Positions 6,517-12,209 of a stretch of 12,209 nucleotides of DNA are shown piece by piece. Numbering within the stretch: position 1 is the stretch's first letter; every line of letters begins with the position of its first letter. Origin of the DNA: Clostridia bacterium. Lineage in GTDB: Bacteria; Bacillota; Clostridia; UMGS1810. Below the pieces are notes generated by a model. The model did no database searches and was not told the origin of the DNA. It worked only from the letters and a program-made list of their open reading frames with translations. The position numbers and the translations under genes are program-made. The stretch is from the NCBI GenBank assembly GCA_016293435.1, contig JAEDEG010000073.1, forward strand, positions 1 through 12,209, read 5' to 3'.

Positions 6517-9183
6517 TTAGTTGTATATGCCAACAAGTATTGGCTGACCCCAGTCGAGCCTCATAATTACATCACTGGCATTTGCTTCGCCCACAGATTC
6601 TATTGTAGAAATATCTGCTGCACTTCCAATTCCAAATTCATCCTCCGAAAGATTGCAATTTACATATACCGCATTGCTTTTAATCTTAAAAATAAAATAT
6701 TTGTCCGGATGATCTACTCCGCTAAAGGCACCGGGCTTGGTAGAAGCGGCAAATGCTATATGAGAGGAAGAAATTGAATATACCTTGCCGGCAATGAAGG
6801 TTGTATCATCCAATATATTGTCGCCGGTTTTGGAATAGTCGATGCTAAACATTCCGGTGTCACTGTCATAGGCAAAAAGTGTGATTCCGGCAACTTCGCC
6901 CACACCGTCTGAGGCATACTGTATCATATCGCCCTTTTTGGGAATCAGATTATTTTCTTCAAAATACGGCAGAATGTTGGCAGAAATCACAGCTTTCTTC
7001 TCTTTGCCATCTTCTATAAGTGTGAGACCTATTGTTTCGTCACCGTTATAGTTCATTACACGCGAAGTATCGATGACAACTGCAACGGGGTCATCGTTCA
7101 TATCAACATCCATCGGTCTGACACCGCTGCCCGCTGCCGCATAATTAACCATAACTGCGGGTGCAAAGCCCGAATCGTAATCGTAAAAATCGGCGGTTAC
7201 CTTGTCATTATCTGAAAATCCCTTTGTTCTGACTGAAAAAAGCGCCTCATCATAATCTTCGTTTGGCTGAGAAGCAAGAGTTTTTGGCACATCAAACAAT
7301 ATTGGACTGTTGTATATGCAATACGGGAAAAAGCTTCCGTTGCCTCGATACATTGCCTTGGCACCTTTTACAAAAAGAGTGAGCGAATTGTCATTTTGCC
7401 AGCTTGTGCCGGCATATTTTTCGGCAAAGTTTTCCGAGTTTCTTACTTCGGGGGTATCAATTTTGGTAATGAGACCATCGGCTGATTTTGCATATTTGAT
7501 AAGAGTATATTTTACTTTGGCTCCGTCTCTTGTAAGAGCATTTTTAACCTTATCACTTTTGCAGTCTACCGAGCCTTCACCGTCTAATGTGATTTTGTCT
7601 TTGAGTTTAAAGGCTTCAACCGCTCCGTCAGCTTTGAGAATGTTTAAAAGCACTTCACCAAAGCTGCCGTCAAACTTTATTCCGATTAAAAATCCGTAGT
7701 TCATTCCGCCAAAGTCTTTGGAAATATATTTTTCCATATAGCAAATTTTTCCGAGAGAATCAAAATATGCTGTAATACGTGTGCCTATTTCTACATTATA
7801 ATTAAAATACCTTTTGAAATATGCACTTGTCTCATATCCTATGCCATCCACATATATTACTTCGTTATCCTTGCCGGTAACGGATGCACCGTGTAGAATG
7901 TCGTAACCCGCAACTGCATGGGAAATGCTGCCGCTGTCATCGAGGTATACCGAAAGAATCATGCCCGCAATAAGCTCCTCGGATGCTACATACACGCTGT
8001 CATTGCCTCTAATAACAGCAACCTCATCGGGCATTGTCATAGTGGTGCCGCTGTATTTATCGGATACATTTTTGCCCGACACGTTGGAGATTATCATTGT
8101 TTCAGCTTTTTGAACGTGAACCACGTCAAATTTGCCGTCATTGTTGTTGTCGATAATTACAAGTCGGGCATCCTCCAAATCAAACTGTGATGCAGAGCTC
8201 GCTCTCCAGTTACGCAGCATTGTATAGTCTGATGCAAAGGAGTATTTCTTTTCCTTGTCACCGTCGAAGCATTCTACCTTTGATGCCGAAAGCTCTATAA
8301 TATCGTCTGACATAATTGTGTGTACGGTGTTTTTGTCGGTTGAAACAATATTGATCACCTTGTTGTTTTTGTTTACAATAATCATAACATCAAGACCGAG
8401 ATAATCGATGATGTCAGAGCCTTCGTACACAAACCTTTCTCCGTCTATTTCGATAATATCGTCAATGCCTGCCGAAATATGCATTGATGCCTTGCCAGCA
8501 GCCCATACAATGCCTTCTTTAATGTGATAGTTAAAATAACGATCTATCACAAGTGTGTCACTTTTTTTATAATAAAGAATACTTTCGGGATCGTCTACCG
8601 CAACCTTTTCTACATCAATAAATGCCGAAAGCAGTGCATTGTATATAAGAACCACTGCGTCTCTGTATGTAATGGGTAAATCGGTGCTGTAGGATATATC
8701 GTCTAAAATATCAAGATTATTTGCCACTTTCATATACCCAAAGGGATATCCTCCGCCAACCTTGGCAGGCTGGTCAAGCCCCAAAGCACACACAATCATC
8801 TTGACTGCCTGACCGTATGTCACAGAAGCCGCAGGTGCAAATTCCGTATCCGACACACCGCCGGCAACGCCAAGTTTTTTTGCTGCGGAAATCTCATTGG
8901 AAAATTCGGTTGCTTCGCTGACATCGGTATAATAATCGGTATAACCGAGGCTTCCCATATTAAGAAGTCTTACAGCCAGGGCGGCAAACTCACCGCGGCA
9001 CACCTTAGACGAGGGCTCCTTTGTGATGTTTTCGTTTATATTCAGAGCGCTTATGACCGAAAGACTTTTTTCATAAGCAGCGTCTGTGTCTGCCGCCATC
9101 ACATCAGGCGAAAAAAATCCGGCTGTGGGAGCAAACACAAGTGCAGCGATGATAAACGGTATAATGAAAATGCTTTTCTTCAT
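6517..9183 (-). CDS. SLH-domain surface protein
   Basis: An 888-residue secreted protein and the first gene of the operon. I place the start at ATG 9183, not at the in-frame ATG at 9198: GGAGGA (9191-9196) is ideally spaced for 9183 and overlaps the upstream ATG, and the signal peptide (MKKSIFIIPFIIAALVF) starts cleanly here. Residues about 38-80, 85-137 and 145-190 are three S-layer homology repeats (for example FSNEISAAKKLGVAGG with VTYGQAVKMIV; ITYRDAVVLIYNALL), which by family knowledge bind secondary cell-wall polymers and anchor the protein to the envelope. The remaining 690 residues are beta-rich and unfamiliar. They contain an EF-hand/dockerin-like calcium loop (DNNNDGKFD, 345-353) and several short G..(V/I)...y....G.I repeats. 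No catalytic motif is visible. It probably acts as a cell-surface anchor or polysaccharide-binding partner for the lyase encoded 18 bases downstream. Confidence 0.88.
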   Translation of the reverse strand: MKKSIFIIPFIIAALVFAPTAGFFSPDVMAADTDAAYEKSLSVISALNINENITKEPSSKVCRGEFAALAVRLLNMGSLGYTDYYTDVSEATEFSNEISAAKKLGVAGGVSDTEFAPAASVTYGQAVKMIVCALGLDQPAKVGGGYPFGYMKVANNLDILDDISYSTDLPITYRDAVVLIYNALLSAFIDVEKVAVDDPESILYYKKSDTLVIDRYFNYHIKEGIVWAAGKASMHISAGIDDIIEIDGERFVYEGSDIIDYLGLDVMIIVNKNNKVINIVSTDKNTVHTIMSDDIIELSASKVECFDGDKEKKYSFASDYTMLRNWRASSASQFDLEDARLVIIDNNNDGKFDVVHVQKAETMIISNVSGKNVSDKYSGTTMTMPDEVAVIRGNDSVYVASEELIAGMILSVYLDDSGSISHAVAGYDILHGASVTGKDNEVIYVDGIGYETSAYFKRYFNYNVEIGTRITAYFDSLGKICYMEKYISKDFGGMNYGFLIGIKFDGSFGEVLLNILKADGAVEAFKLKDKITLDGEGSVDCKSDKVKNALTRDGAKVKYTLIKYAKSADGLITKIDTPEVRNSENFAEKYAGTSWQNDNSLTLFVKGAKAMYRGNGSFFPYCIYNSPILFDVPKTLASQPNEDYDEALFSVRTKGFSDNDKVTADFYDYDSGFAPAVMVNYAAAGSGVRPMDVDMNDDPVAVVIDTSRVMNYNGDETIGLTLIEDGKEKKAVISANILPYFEENNLIPKKGDMIQYASDGVGEVAGITLFAYDSDTGMFSIDYSKTGDNILDDTTFIAGKVYSISSSHIAFAASTKPGAFSGVDHPDKYFIFKIKSNAVYVNCNLSEDEFGIGSAADISTIESVGEANASDVIMRLDWGQPILVGIYN

Positions 9184-9190
9184 CTGATAT

Positions 9191-9196
9191 TCCTCC
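9191..9196 (-). promoter_or_regulatory. ribosome binding site deciding the SLH-gene start
   Basis: GGAGGA on the minus strand, 7 nt before ATG 9183. It overlaps the alternative ATG at 9198, which has no site of its own, so translation is expected from 9183. Confidence 0.85.
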
Positions 9197-9215
9197 ATTC
9201 TTATTGCTTAATAAT

Positions 9216-9243
9216 ATGATACCATAAAATCCATATATTTCAA
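9216..9243 (-). promoter_or_regulatory. promoter of the SLH-lyase-LamG operon
   Basis: On the minus strand, -35 TTGAAA (9243-9238), a 16-bp spacer and -10 TATCAT (9221-9216), with an extended TGG immediately before the -10. Predicted transcription start is near 9209, giving a leader of about 26 nt before ATG 9183. The sub-consensus boxes and short spacer fit an activator-dependent promoter. No other pair as good lies upstream of this gene. Confidence 0.6.
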
Positions 9244-9244
9244 A

Positions 9245-9282
9245 TGACTAAATACTGCCATTTACTTGACTATTTATGCCAT
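9245..9282 (-). promoter_or_regulatory. paired direct-repeat operator, probable AraC-type activator site
   Basis: Two direct repeats on the plus strand: TGACTAAATACTGCCAT (9245-9261) and TGACTATTTATGCCAT (9267-9282). The TGACTA parts are 22 bp apart and the TGCCAT parts 21 bp apart, that is two helical turns on the same face. The promoter-proximal repeat abuts the -35 box at 9238-9243. AraC-family regulators bind tandem half-sites with about 21-bp spacing next to the -35, and the divergent gene encodes such a regulator. That this protein binds here is inference. Confidence 0.6.
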
Positions 9283-9377
9283 CTTATGTTAACAAAAAAG
9301 CAGACTTTGTACATCTTTCACATAAACCGCAAAAAAATGAATGCATATTGCACAAAAGCCGATATTAAGGTTATTTT

Positions 9378-9394
9378 CTGCTTAAGCAGGTGCG
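9378..9394. other. palindrome resembling the MITE terminus
   Basis: CTGCTTAAGCAG is a perfect 12-bp palindrome that continues as GTGCG, so TAAGCAGGTGCG here equals the left end, including the flanking TA, of the inserted element at 11922-11933. It could be a decayed end or scar of the same element family, or coincidence. A T-run (9397-9404) follows shortly after but the 4-bp stem is too short for a terminator call. Confidence 0.35.
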
Positions 9395-9453
9395 AATTTT
9401 TTTTGTAATTTTAATTTATTTCAGATAATACGTTCTGCGATACAATCATAAAA

Positions 9454-9466
9454 GGAGCGCTGCTCC
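9454..9466. other. short hairpin GGAGC-GCT-GCTCC upstream of the araC-type gene
   Basis: A 5-bp GC-rich stem with a 3-nt loop, 35 bp upstream of the regulator's -35 box. It may be a protein-binding palindrome for autoregulation. Apart from this hairpin, the paired repeats, the two promoters and the TAAGCAGGTGCG palindrome, the 369-bp intergenic region (9184-9552) is AT-rich and I see no gene in it. Confidence 0.3.
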
Positions 9467-9500
9467 CACTGCAAACATTGGCAAAAAAAGTCATATACTG

Positions 9501-9530
9501 TTGACAAAATATGCCCTTTAGTAGTAAAAT
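9501..9530 (+). promoter_or_regulatory. promoter of the AraC-family regulator gene
   Basis: A perfect -35 TTGACA (9501-9506), an 18-bp spacer and -10 TAAAAT (9525-9530, 5 of 6 consensus). Predicted transcription start is near 9537, so the leader before ATG 9553 is only about 16 nt and the ribosome binding site lies at its very 5' end. The in-frame ATG at 9511 falls between the -35 and -10 boxes and therefore cannot be the start from this promoter. Confidence 0.7.
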
Positions 9531-9536
9531 GATATC

Positions 9537-9544
9537 AGAAAGGA
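9537..9544 (+). promoter_or_regulatory. ribosome binding site deciding the regulator start
   Basis: AGAAAGGA ends 8 nt before ATG 9553. It selects that codon over the in-frame ATGs at 9511, 9529 and 9544. Confidence 0.75.
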
Positions 9545-9552
9545 TGATTAAT

Positions 9553-10605
9553 ATGGATATAAAAGAGCTTTATACCCGGCTTCTCGTTCTAAACAACATT
9601 GAGATTTATTACAAAAGGGTGTTTGACAATCGCGGTCCCAAATATATCAGCAACAATTATATAGACTCCTTTGATTTTATGGATATCGCAAACAGCAAAC
9701 CGGAATTTTTGGAAGAAGCTCCTCAGCATGCTTTCATTTTGCCCGAAGAAATAACCAACTCTCATCACTTTTATAATGAATACAAGGATCTTGGAGTGCT
9801 TTTGTTTCAGCATCAGCGCTACACCCCCGTATTTCATCACAAGCACACATTTTTTGAAGTTTTGGTAGTTCTTGTAGGAAGCTGTATTCATATTATGAAC
9901 GACACAGAATATACATTGAACGCAGGCGATATATGCATCATTCCTCCCGGAGCTTATCACGGTGTATGGGCGGCAAAGGACAGCGTAGTTATAAATATGC
10001 ATGTGCAAAAGCCGTTTTTTAAAGAGGTGTGGGCAAGCTTTTCTTTTCACGAAAATGCGCTTTCAAGATTTTTCTCCACAAGCATGTTTAATGACAACAT
10101 CAACCGTTTTTTGAGCTTTCACACCAACAATGACGAAGACCTCAAAAATCTTATTCTCGAAATGTATATCGAGCATCATTATGAGAACAAATATAAAATA
10201 CAGATAATAGAAAGTCTGGCAATTGTGCTGTTTTCGAGATTGCTCAGAAGATATGAGCATACCATAGTCCAAAATACATCGTCAAAGTTTGAAAATACGA
10301 TTACCGCAAGCTTTGTTGCATACATAGAGCAAAATATTGCAAATGCCAATCTTGATACAATGGCAAAGCATTTTAACTATTCACCGCAGTATATTTCCAA
10401 AAAAATTAAAAAAGCATCGGGATATACATTTTCGACCATAGTAAAGCAGATACGATACGAACAGGCAAAAAAAATGCTCAAAAGCTCCACCGAATCCATT
10501 GCGGAAATCGCCAGAAAGCTCGGCTACCAAAATGCCGAAAACTTTACGCGCACATTTAAGTCGATTTGCGGAATGAGCCCCAATGAATACAGAAAAAATA
10601 TTTAA
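9553..10605 (+). CDS. AraC-family transcriptional regulator with cupin sensor domain
   Basis: A 350-residue cytoplasmic DNA-binding regulator. The start at 9553 is chosen from the ribosome binding site and promoter position; a 14-residue longer reading would begin inside the promoter. Residues about 90-150 form a cupin/AraC-type sensor domain (HHKHTFFEVLVVLVG, LNAGDICIIPPGAYHGV). Residues about 250-350 hold the two helix-turn-helix motifs of the family (LDTMAKHFNYSPQYISKKI and SIAEIARKLGYQNAENFTRTF) with the usual C-terminal GMSPNEYRK. The N-terminal 60-90 residues are less conserved and carry no membrane segment. It is transcribed divergently from the secreted lyase operon and faces a paired direct repeat at that operon's promoter, so it is probably the operon's activator responding to a saccharide. 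The ligand is unknown. Confidence 0.92.
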   Translation: MDIKELYTRLLVLNNIEIYYKRVFDNRGPKYISNNYIDSFDFMDIANSKPEFLEEAPQHAFILPEEITNSHHFYNEYKDLGVLLFQHQRYTPVFHHKHTFFEVLVVLVGSCIHIMNDTEYTLNAGDICIIPPGAYHGVWAAKDSVVINMHVQKPFFKEVWASFSFHENALSRFFSTSMFNDNINRFLSFHTNNDEDLKNLILEMYIEHHYENKYKIQIIESLAIVLFSRLLRRYEHTIVQNTSSKFENTITASFVAYIEQNIANANLDTMAKHFNYSPQYISKKIKKASGYTFSTIVKQIRYEQAKKMLKSSTESIAEIARKLGYQNAENFTRTFKSICGMSPNEYRKNI

Positions 10606-10610
10606 ACACA

Positions 10611-10659
10611 AAAAATCAGTGAACGAAAATCAATTCCAAATTTTCGTTCACTGATTTTT
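10611..10659. terminator. bidirectional intrinsic terminator between convergent genes
   Basis: Perfect 20-bp inverted repeat (10611-10630 and 10640-10659) with a 9-nt loop. The arms begin with AAAAA and end with TTTTT, so an U-tract follows the stem in both directions. It lies 5 bases after the stop of the AraC-type gene (plus strand) and 17 bases after the stop of the GNAT-like gene (minus strand). Confidence 0.92.
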
Positions 10660-10676
10660 ATTAATCAAATATATTT

Positions 10677-11066
10677 TTATTCACAGACATGAACTGCAAA
10701 GTAGCCGTCGAGGCACAAAAACCTGCTGTAATTCTTGTCTGTATCAAATCCACCGGGAAGCTCATATTCTTTTTTGAACCGCAGTGCAGTCATCAAACGC
10801 TCATCTGTCATGTCTGACAAAACATACCTTACACCGGCAAGGTCAATCATATTGAGAAGAGCTTTTCCTATTGCAAACTCCATGTTAAACATTTTGTATT
10901 CTTCTTTTACACATATGGCCTCCAAAACGGCATAGCCGTCTTTTATGCTCACGCTTCCGGCACCGAAGATCTCGTCTTTATCTTTTGCCGCCATAACGGC
11001 ACAATCTGCGCCGAATCCAAACTCATCATACACGCATTGGTCTGTTGTCCTTTTTATTTCAATCAT
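10677..11066 (-). CDS. small GNAT-like (acetyltransferase-fold) protein
   Basis: 129 residues from ATG 11066. This start follows AAGGG overlapping the rluB stop by 9 nt; the longer reading from 11099 would overlap rluB by 20 bases and has no ribosome site. Residues about 22-100 follow an acetyltransferase-like order: strand (DCAVMAAKDK), strand pair (GAGSVSIKDGYAVLEAICVKEEY), then a helix (AIGKALLNMIDLAG) and a strand (VRYVLSDM). The usual acetyl-CoA-binding Q/R-x-x-G-x-G/A loop appears as KMFNMEFAIG and is degenerate, so it may be a divergent or inactive member. Transcribed with rluB, 13 bases downstream. The substrate is unknown; a hypothetical protein of another fold is possible. Confidence 0.7.
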   Translation of the reverse strand: MIEIKRTTDQCVYDEFGFGADCAVMAAKDKDEIFGAGSVSIKDGYAVLEAICVKEEYKMFNMEFAIGKALLNMIDLAGVRYVLSDMTDERLMTALRFKKEYELPGGFDTDKNYSRFLCLDGYFAVHVCE

Positions 11067-11079
11067 AATCTGTAACCCT

Positions 11080-11808
11080 TCATTCTCCGTGTTCGGCATT
11101 TTTTAAAATAACTTTTACCTCGGCAGATGAAAGATGCCTCCATCTGCCAAGGGGAAGATTGCCGAGATTAATGCCACCTTCATAAACTCGCCTCAGACCA
11201 ATCACCCTAAAGCCCACCGCCTGACACATCTTTCTGACCTGACGGTTTCTGCCCTCATGGATGGTTATGGAAAGCACAGCACTTCCGTTTGTGGTTTCTA
11301 TAACATCTGCTTTGGCGGGAGCTGTTTTTCTGCCGTCTATAACAACTCCGCTCTCCAATAGCCTTATGGCATTTGTCTTTGCCTTGCCCGTAACCCACAC
11401 ATGGTAGGTTTTGTCGAGCTTGTGTTTTGGGTGAGTTACCTTATAGGTAAAATCACCGTCATTGGAAAGCAAAAGAAGTCCTTCGGTGTTGAAATCAAGC
11501 CTGCCCACGGGGTACACTCTTTTGTTCATATCGTCAATAAGCTCCATGACCGTGGGTCTGCCATGATCGTCGCTCACTGTTGTAACATAGCCCACAGGCT
11601 TGTTGAGCATTATATAAATCTTTTTGGTTTCGAGCCGTACACCTTTGCCGTCAACAGACACCTCATCGCTCTCTGTCACCTTGGTGCCGAGCTCTGTTAC
11701 CACTGTGCCGTTAACGCTGACTCTGCCGTCTGTTATATACTGCTCTGCCGCACGCCTTGACGCCACACCTGCCTGAGCAAGATATTTTTGTAACCTCATT
11801 TCTTCCAT
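11080..11808 (-). CDS. rluB: 23S rRNA pseudouridine synthase, RluB/RsuA family
   Basis: A 242-residue RNA-modifying enzyme that isomerises a uridine in 23S rRNA (position 2605 in E. coli numbering for RluB; the exact site here is inferred from family). Residues 4-51 form an S4 RNA-binding domain (RLQKYLAQAGVASRRAAEQY). The catalytic domain carries GRLDFNTEGLLLLSNDG with the catalytic aspartate at 105, plus LNKPVGYVTT, HEGRNRQVRKMCQAVG and GRWRHLS, all typical of the RsuA/RluB/E/F group. ATG 11808 is preceded by AGGAGA (11815-11820) at 7 nt; the longer in-frame reading from 11862 would be encoded by the repeat element and is rejected. In many Firmicutes rluB follows scpAB, but here its upstream flank is a repeat with a MITE, and I see no clear promoter in the visible 390 bases. 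Confidence 0.95.
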   Translation of the reverse strand: MEEMRLQKYLAQAGVASRRAAEQYITDGRVSVNGTVVTELGTKVTESDEVSVDGKGVRLETKKIYIMLNKPVGYVTTVSDDHGRPTVMELIDDMNKRVYPVGRLDFNTEGLLLLSNDGDFTYKVTHPKHKLDKTYHVWVTGKAKTNAIRLLESGVVIDGRKTAPAKADVIETTNGSAVLSITIHEGRNRQVRKMCQAVGFRVIGLRRVYEGGINLGNLPLGRWRHLSSAEVKVILKNAEHGE

Positions 11809-11814
11809 AACTAT

Positions 11815-11820
11815 TCTCCT
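11815..11820 (-). promoter_or_regulatory. ribosome binding site deciding the rluB start
   Basis: AGGAGA on the minus strand, 7 nt before ATG 11808. It excludes the longer reading that would run into the repeat at 11837. Confidence 0.8.
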
Positions 11821-11836
11821 ATAAACCAATGCCCTG

Positions 11837-11923
11837 TTCAATAAGCGGCAAAGCCGCGTCATTCAACGTTTTCAGTGGGAGATTGAAATCCCACTGAAAA
11901 AATTAAATGTCACCCGCCGCCTA
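11837..11923 (+). repeat. three-hairpin repeat, second copy, left part (interrupted)
   Basis: 85 bp (11837-11921) matching 1386-1302 of the minus strand with 2 mismatches, followed by TA (11922-11923). It contains H1 (GCGGC-AAA-GCCGC) and H2 (the ACTGAAAA-ended hairpin). Both mismatches fall in the right arm of H2: one changes a U-G wobble to a U-A pair and one breaks the loop-closing pair. H3 is split by the insertion that follows. The repeat begins 16 bases upstream of the rluB ribosome binding site. Confidence 0.9.
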
Positions 11924-12197
11924 AGCAGGTGCGTCAGTATCCGAACCCGCCTAAATCAAGTAAAATAGCCGCTATTCTTCGTTGTCGGTCTTGAAATCCG
12001 TCAGGATTCCTGCGACCTTCCGCCTTGAATAACAACAATTTTATCTTGATTTAGGTTCGTAGAATTTTCGGCTGCGGATTTTTGCGTCAATGTGAGGCAA
12101 AAGCGCAGCTAATACTGACGTATTTGCGAGCATTTTAACGATGCAGTGGCGTGAAAATCCACAGCCCAAAACGGGTTCGGATACCGATGCACCTGCT
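11924..12197. mobile_element. 274-bp MITE-like element with 26-bp terminal inverted repeats and TA duplication
   Basis: Left and right ends are inverted copies of a 26-bp sequence that begins AGCAGGTGC and ends GTATCCGAACCCG, with 2 mismatches. TA stands on both sides (11922-11923 and 12198-12199). The copy of the host repeat at 1284-1386 lacks the element and has a single TA at the same place, so ends and duplication are fixed by an empty site. Inside are two further inverted repeats: one at about 11950-11965 with 12038-12055, and one at 12070-12089 with 12147-12166 (16 of 20 matching). There is no transposase reading frame. TA target choice and short termini are typical of IS630/Tc1/mariner elements; the driving transposase is not in the window. 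Confidence 0.8.
12070..12166. repeat. long internal palindrome of the MITE
   Basis: Arms 12070-12089 (starts GGCTGCGGATTTTTGCG) and 12147-12166 pair over 20 positions with 4 differences, all transitions; 3 of the 4 would be G-U wobbles in a plus-strand transcript. The region between holds a shorter imperfect pairing around GCTAATAC-TGAC-GTATTTGC. The element could thus form a large stem if transcribed. Confidence 0.6.
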
Positions 12198-12209
12198 TAT
12201 AGAGGCGGG
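12198..12209 (+). repeat. three-hairpin repeat, second copy, right part (continues past window)
   Basis: TA duplication followed by TAGAGGCGGG, which equals 1299-1290 of the intact copy read on the minus strand. This resumes the H3 hairpin after the insertion. The window ends before the rest of the arm. Confidence 0.8.

Noticed and set aside
9511..9552. Longer start for the AraC-type regulator at ATG 9511
   Set aside because: It lies between the -35 and -10 of a strong promoter and has no ribosome site; ATG 9553 has both a good site and the right position.
9589..10050. Minus-strand open frame of 153 codons inside the regulator gene
   Set aside because: It is antisense to the cupin domain of a clear AraC-family protein and looks like no family.
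11067..11099. Longer start for the GNAT-like protein at 11099
   Set aside because: It would overlap the rluB end and lacks a ribosome site; ATG 11066 has AAGGG at suitable spacing.
11809..11862. Longer rluB start at 11862
   Set aside because: The extra 18 residues are partly encoded by the repeat element, and AGGAGA points to ATG 11808, which also starts the S4 domain properly.
11924..12197. Coding capacity inside the MITE-like element
   Set aside because: No open frame of useful length with a ribosome site; the sequence is dominated by inverted repeats.

Overview
The window looks like a piece of a moderate-GC anaerobic Firmicute, most likely a gut- or rumen-type Clostridia (Oscillospirales-like). 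The clues are strong AGGAGG-type ribosome binding sites, an S-layer-homology (SLH) surface protein, a clostridial-style operon of secreted carbohydrate-active proteins, and many small palindromic intergenic repeats. The species assignment is inference.

Layout. Positions 9183 down to 1 (minus strand) hold a tightly packed set of four secreted proteins: an 888-residue SLH protein (D), a 1185-residue heparinase II/III-type polysaccharide lyase (C), a 506-residue Ig-like/LamG-like protein (B), and the N-terminal 405 residues of a double LamG-like protein (A) that runs off the left edge. D, C and B are separated by only 18 and 15 bases and are almost certainly co-transcribed. A follows after 187 bases that contain a three-hairpin repeat. 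Divergent from D, across a 369-bp AT-rich regulatory region, is an AraC-family regulator (E, 9553-10605). That region contains a good promoter for each direction and a pair of direct repeats 21-22 bp apart just upstream of the D promoter, which is the expected layout for AraC-type activation. The simplest model is that E senses a polysaccharide-derived ligand and switches on the secreted lyase/surface operon.

A 20-bp perfect-stem bidirectional terminator (10611-10659) ends E and insulates it from two convergent housekeeping-type genes on the minus strand: rluB (23S rRNA pseudouridine synthase, 11808-11080) followed 13 bases later by a small GNAT-like protein (11066-10677).

The most unusual feature is a nested repeat structure. 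A roughly 103-bp element that can fold into three hairpins lies at 1284-1386, and an inverted second copy (2 mismatches in 85 bp) lies at 11837-11923, continuing at 12198-12209. The second copy is split by a 274-bp insertion (11924-12197) with 26-bp terminal inverted repeats, flanked by a TA duplication. The copy at 1284-1386 is therefore an unoccupied reference site within the same window, which fixes the ends and target duplication of a MITE-like non-autonomous transposon, probably of IS630/Tc1/mariner type. I found no RNA genes, CRISPR array or phage genes.
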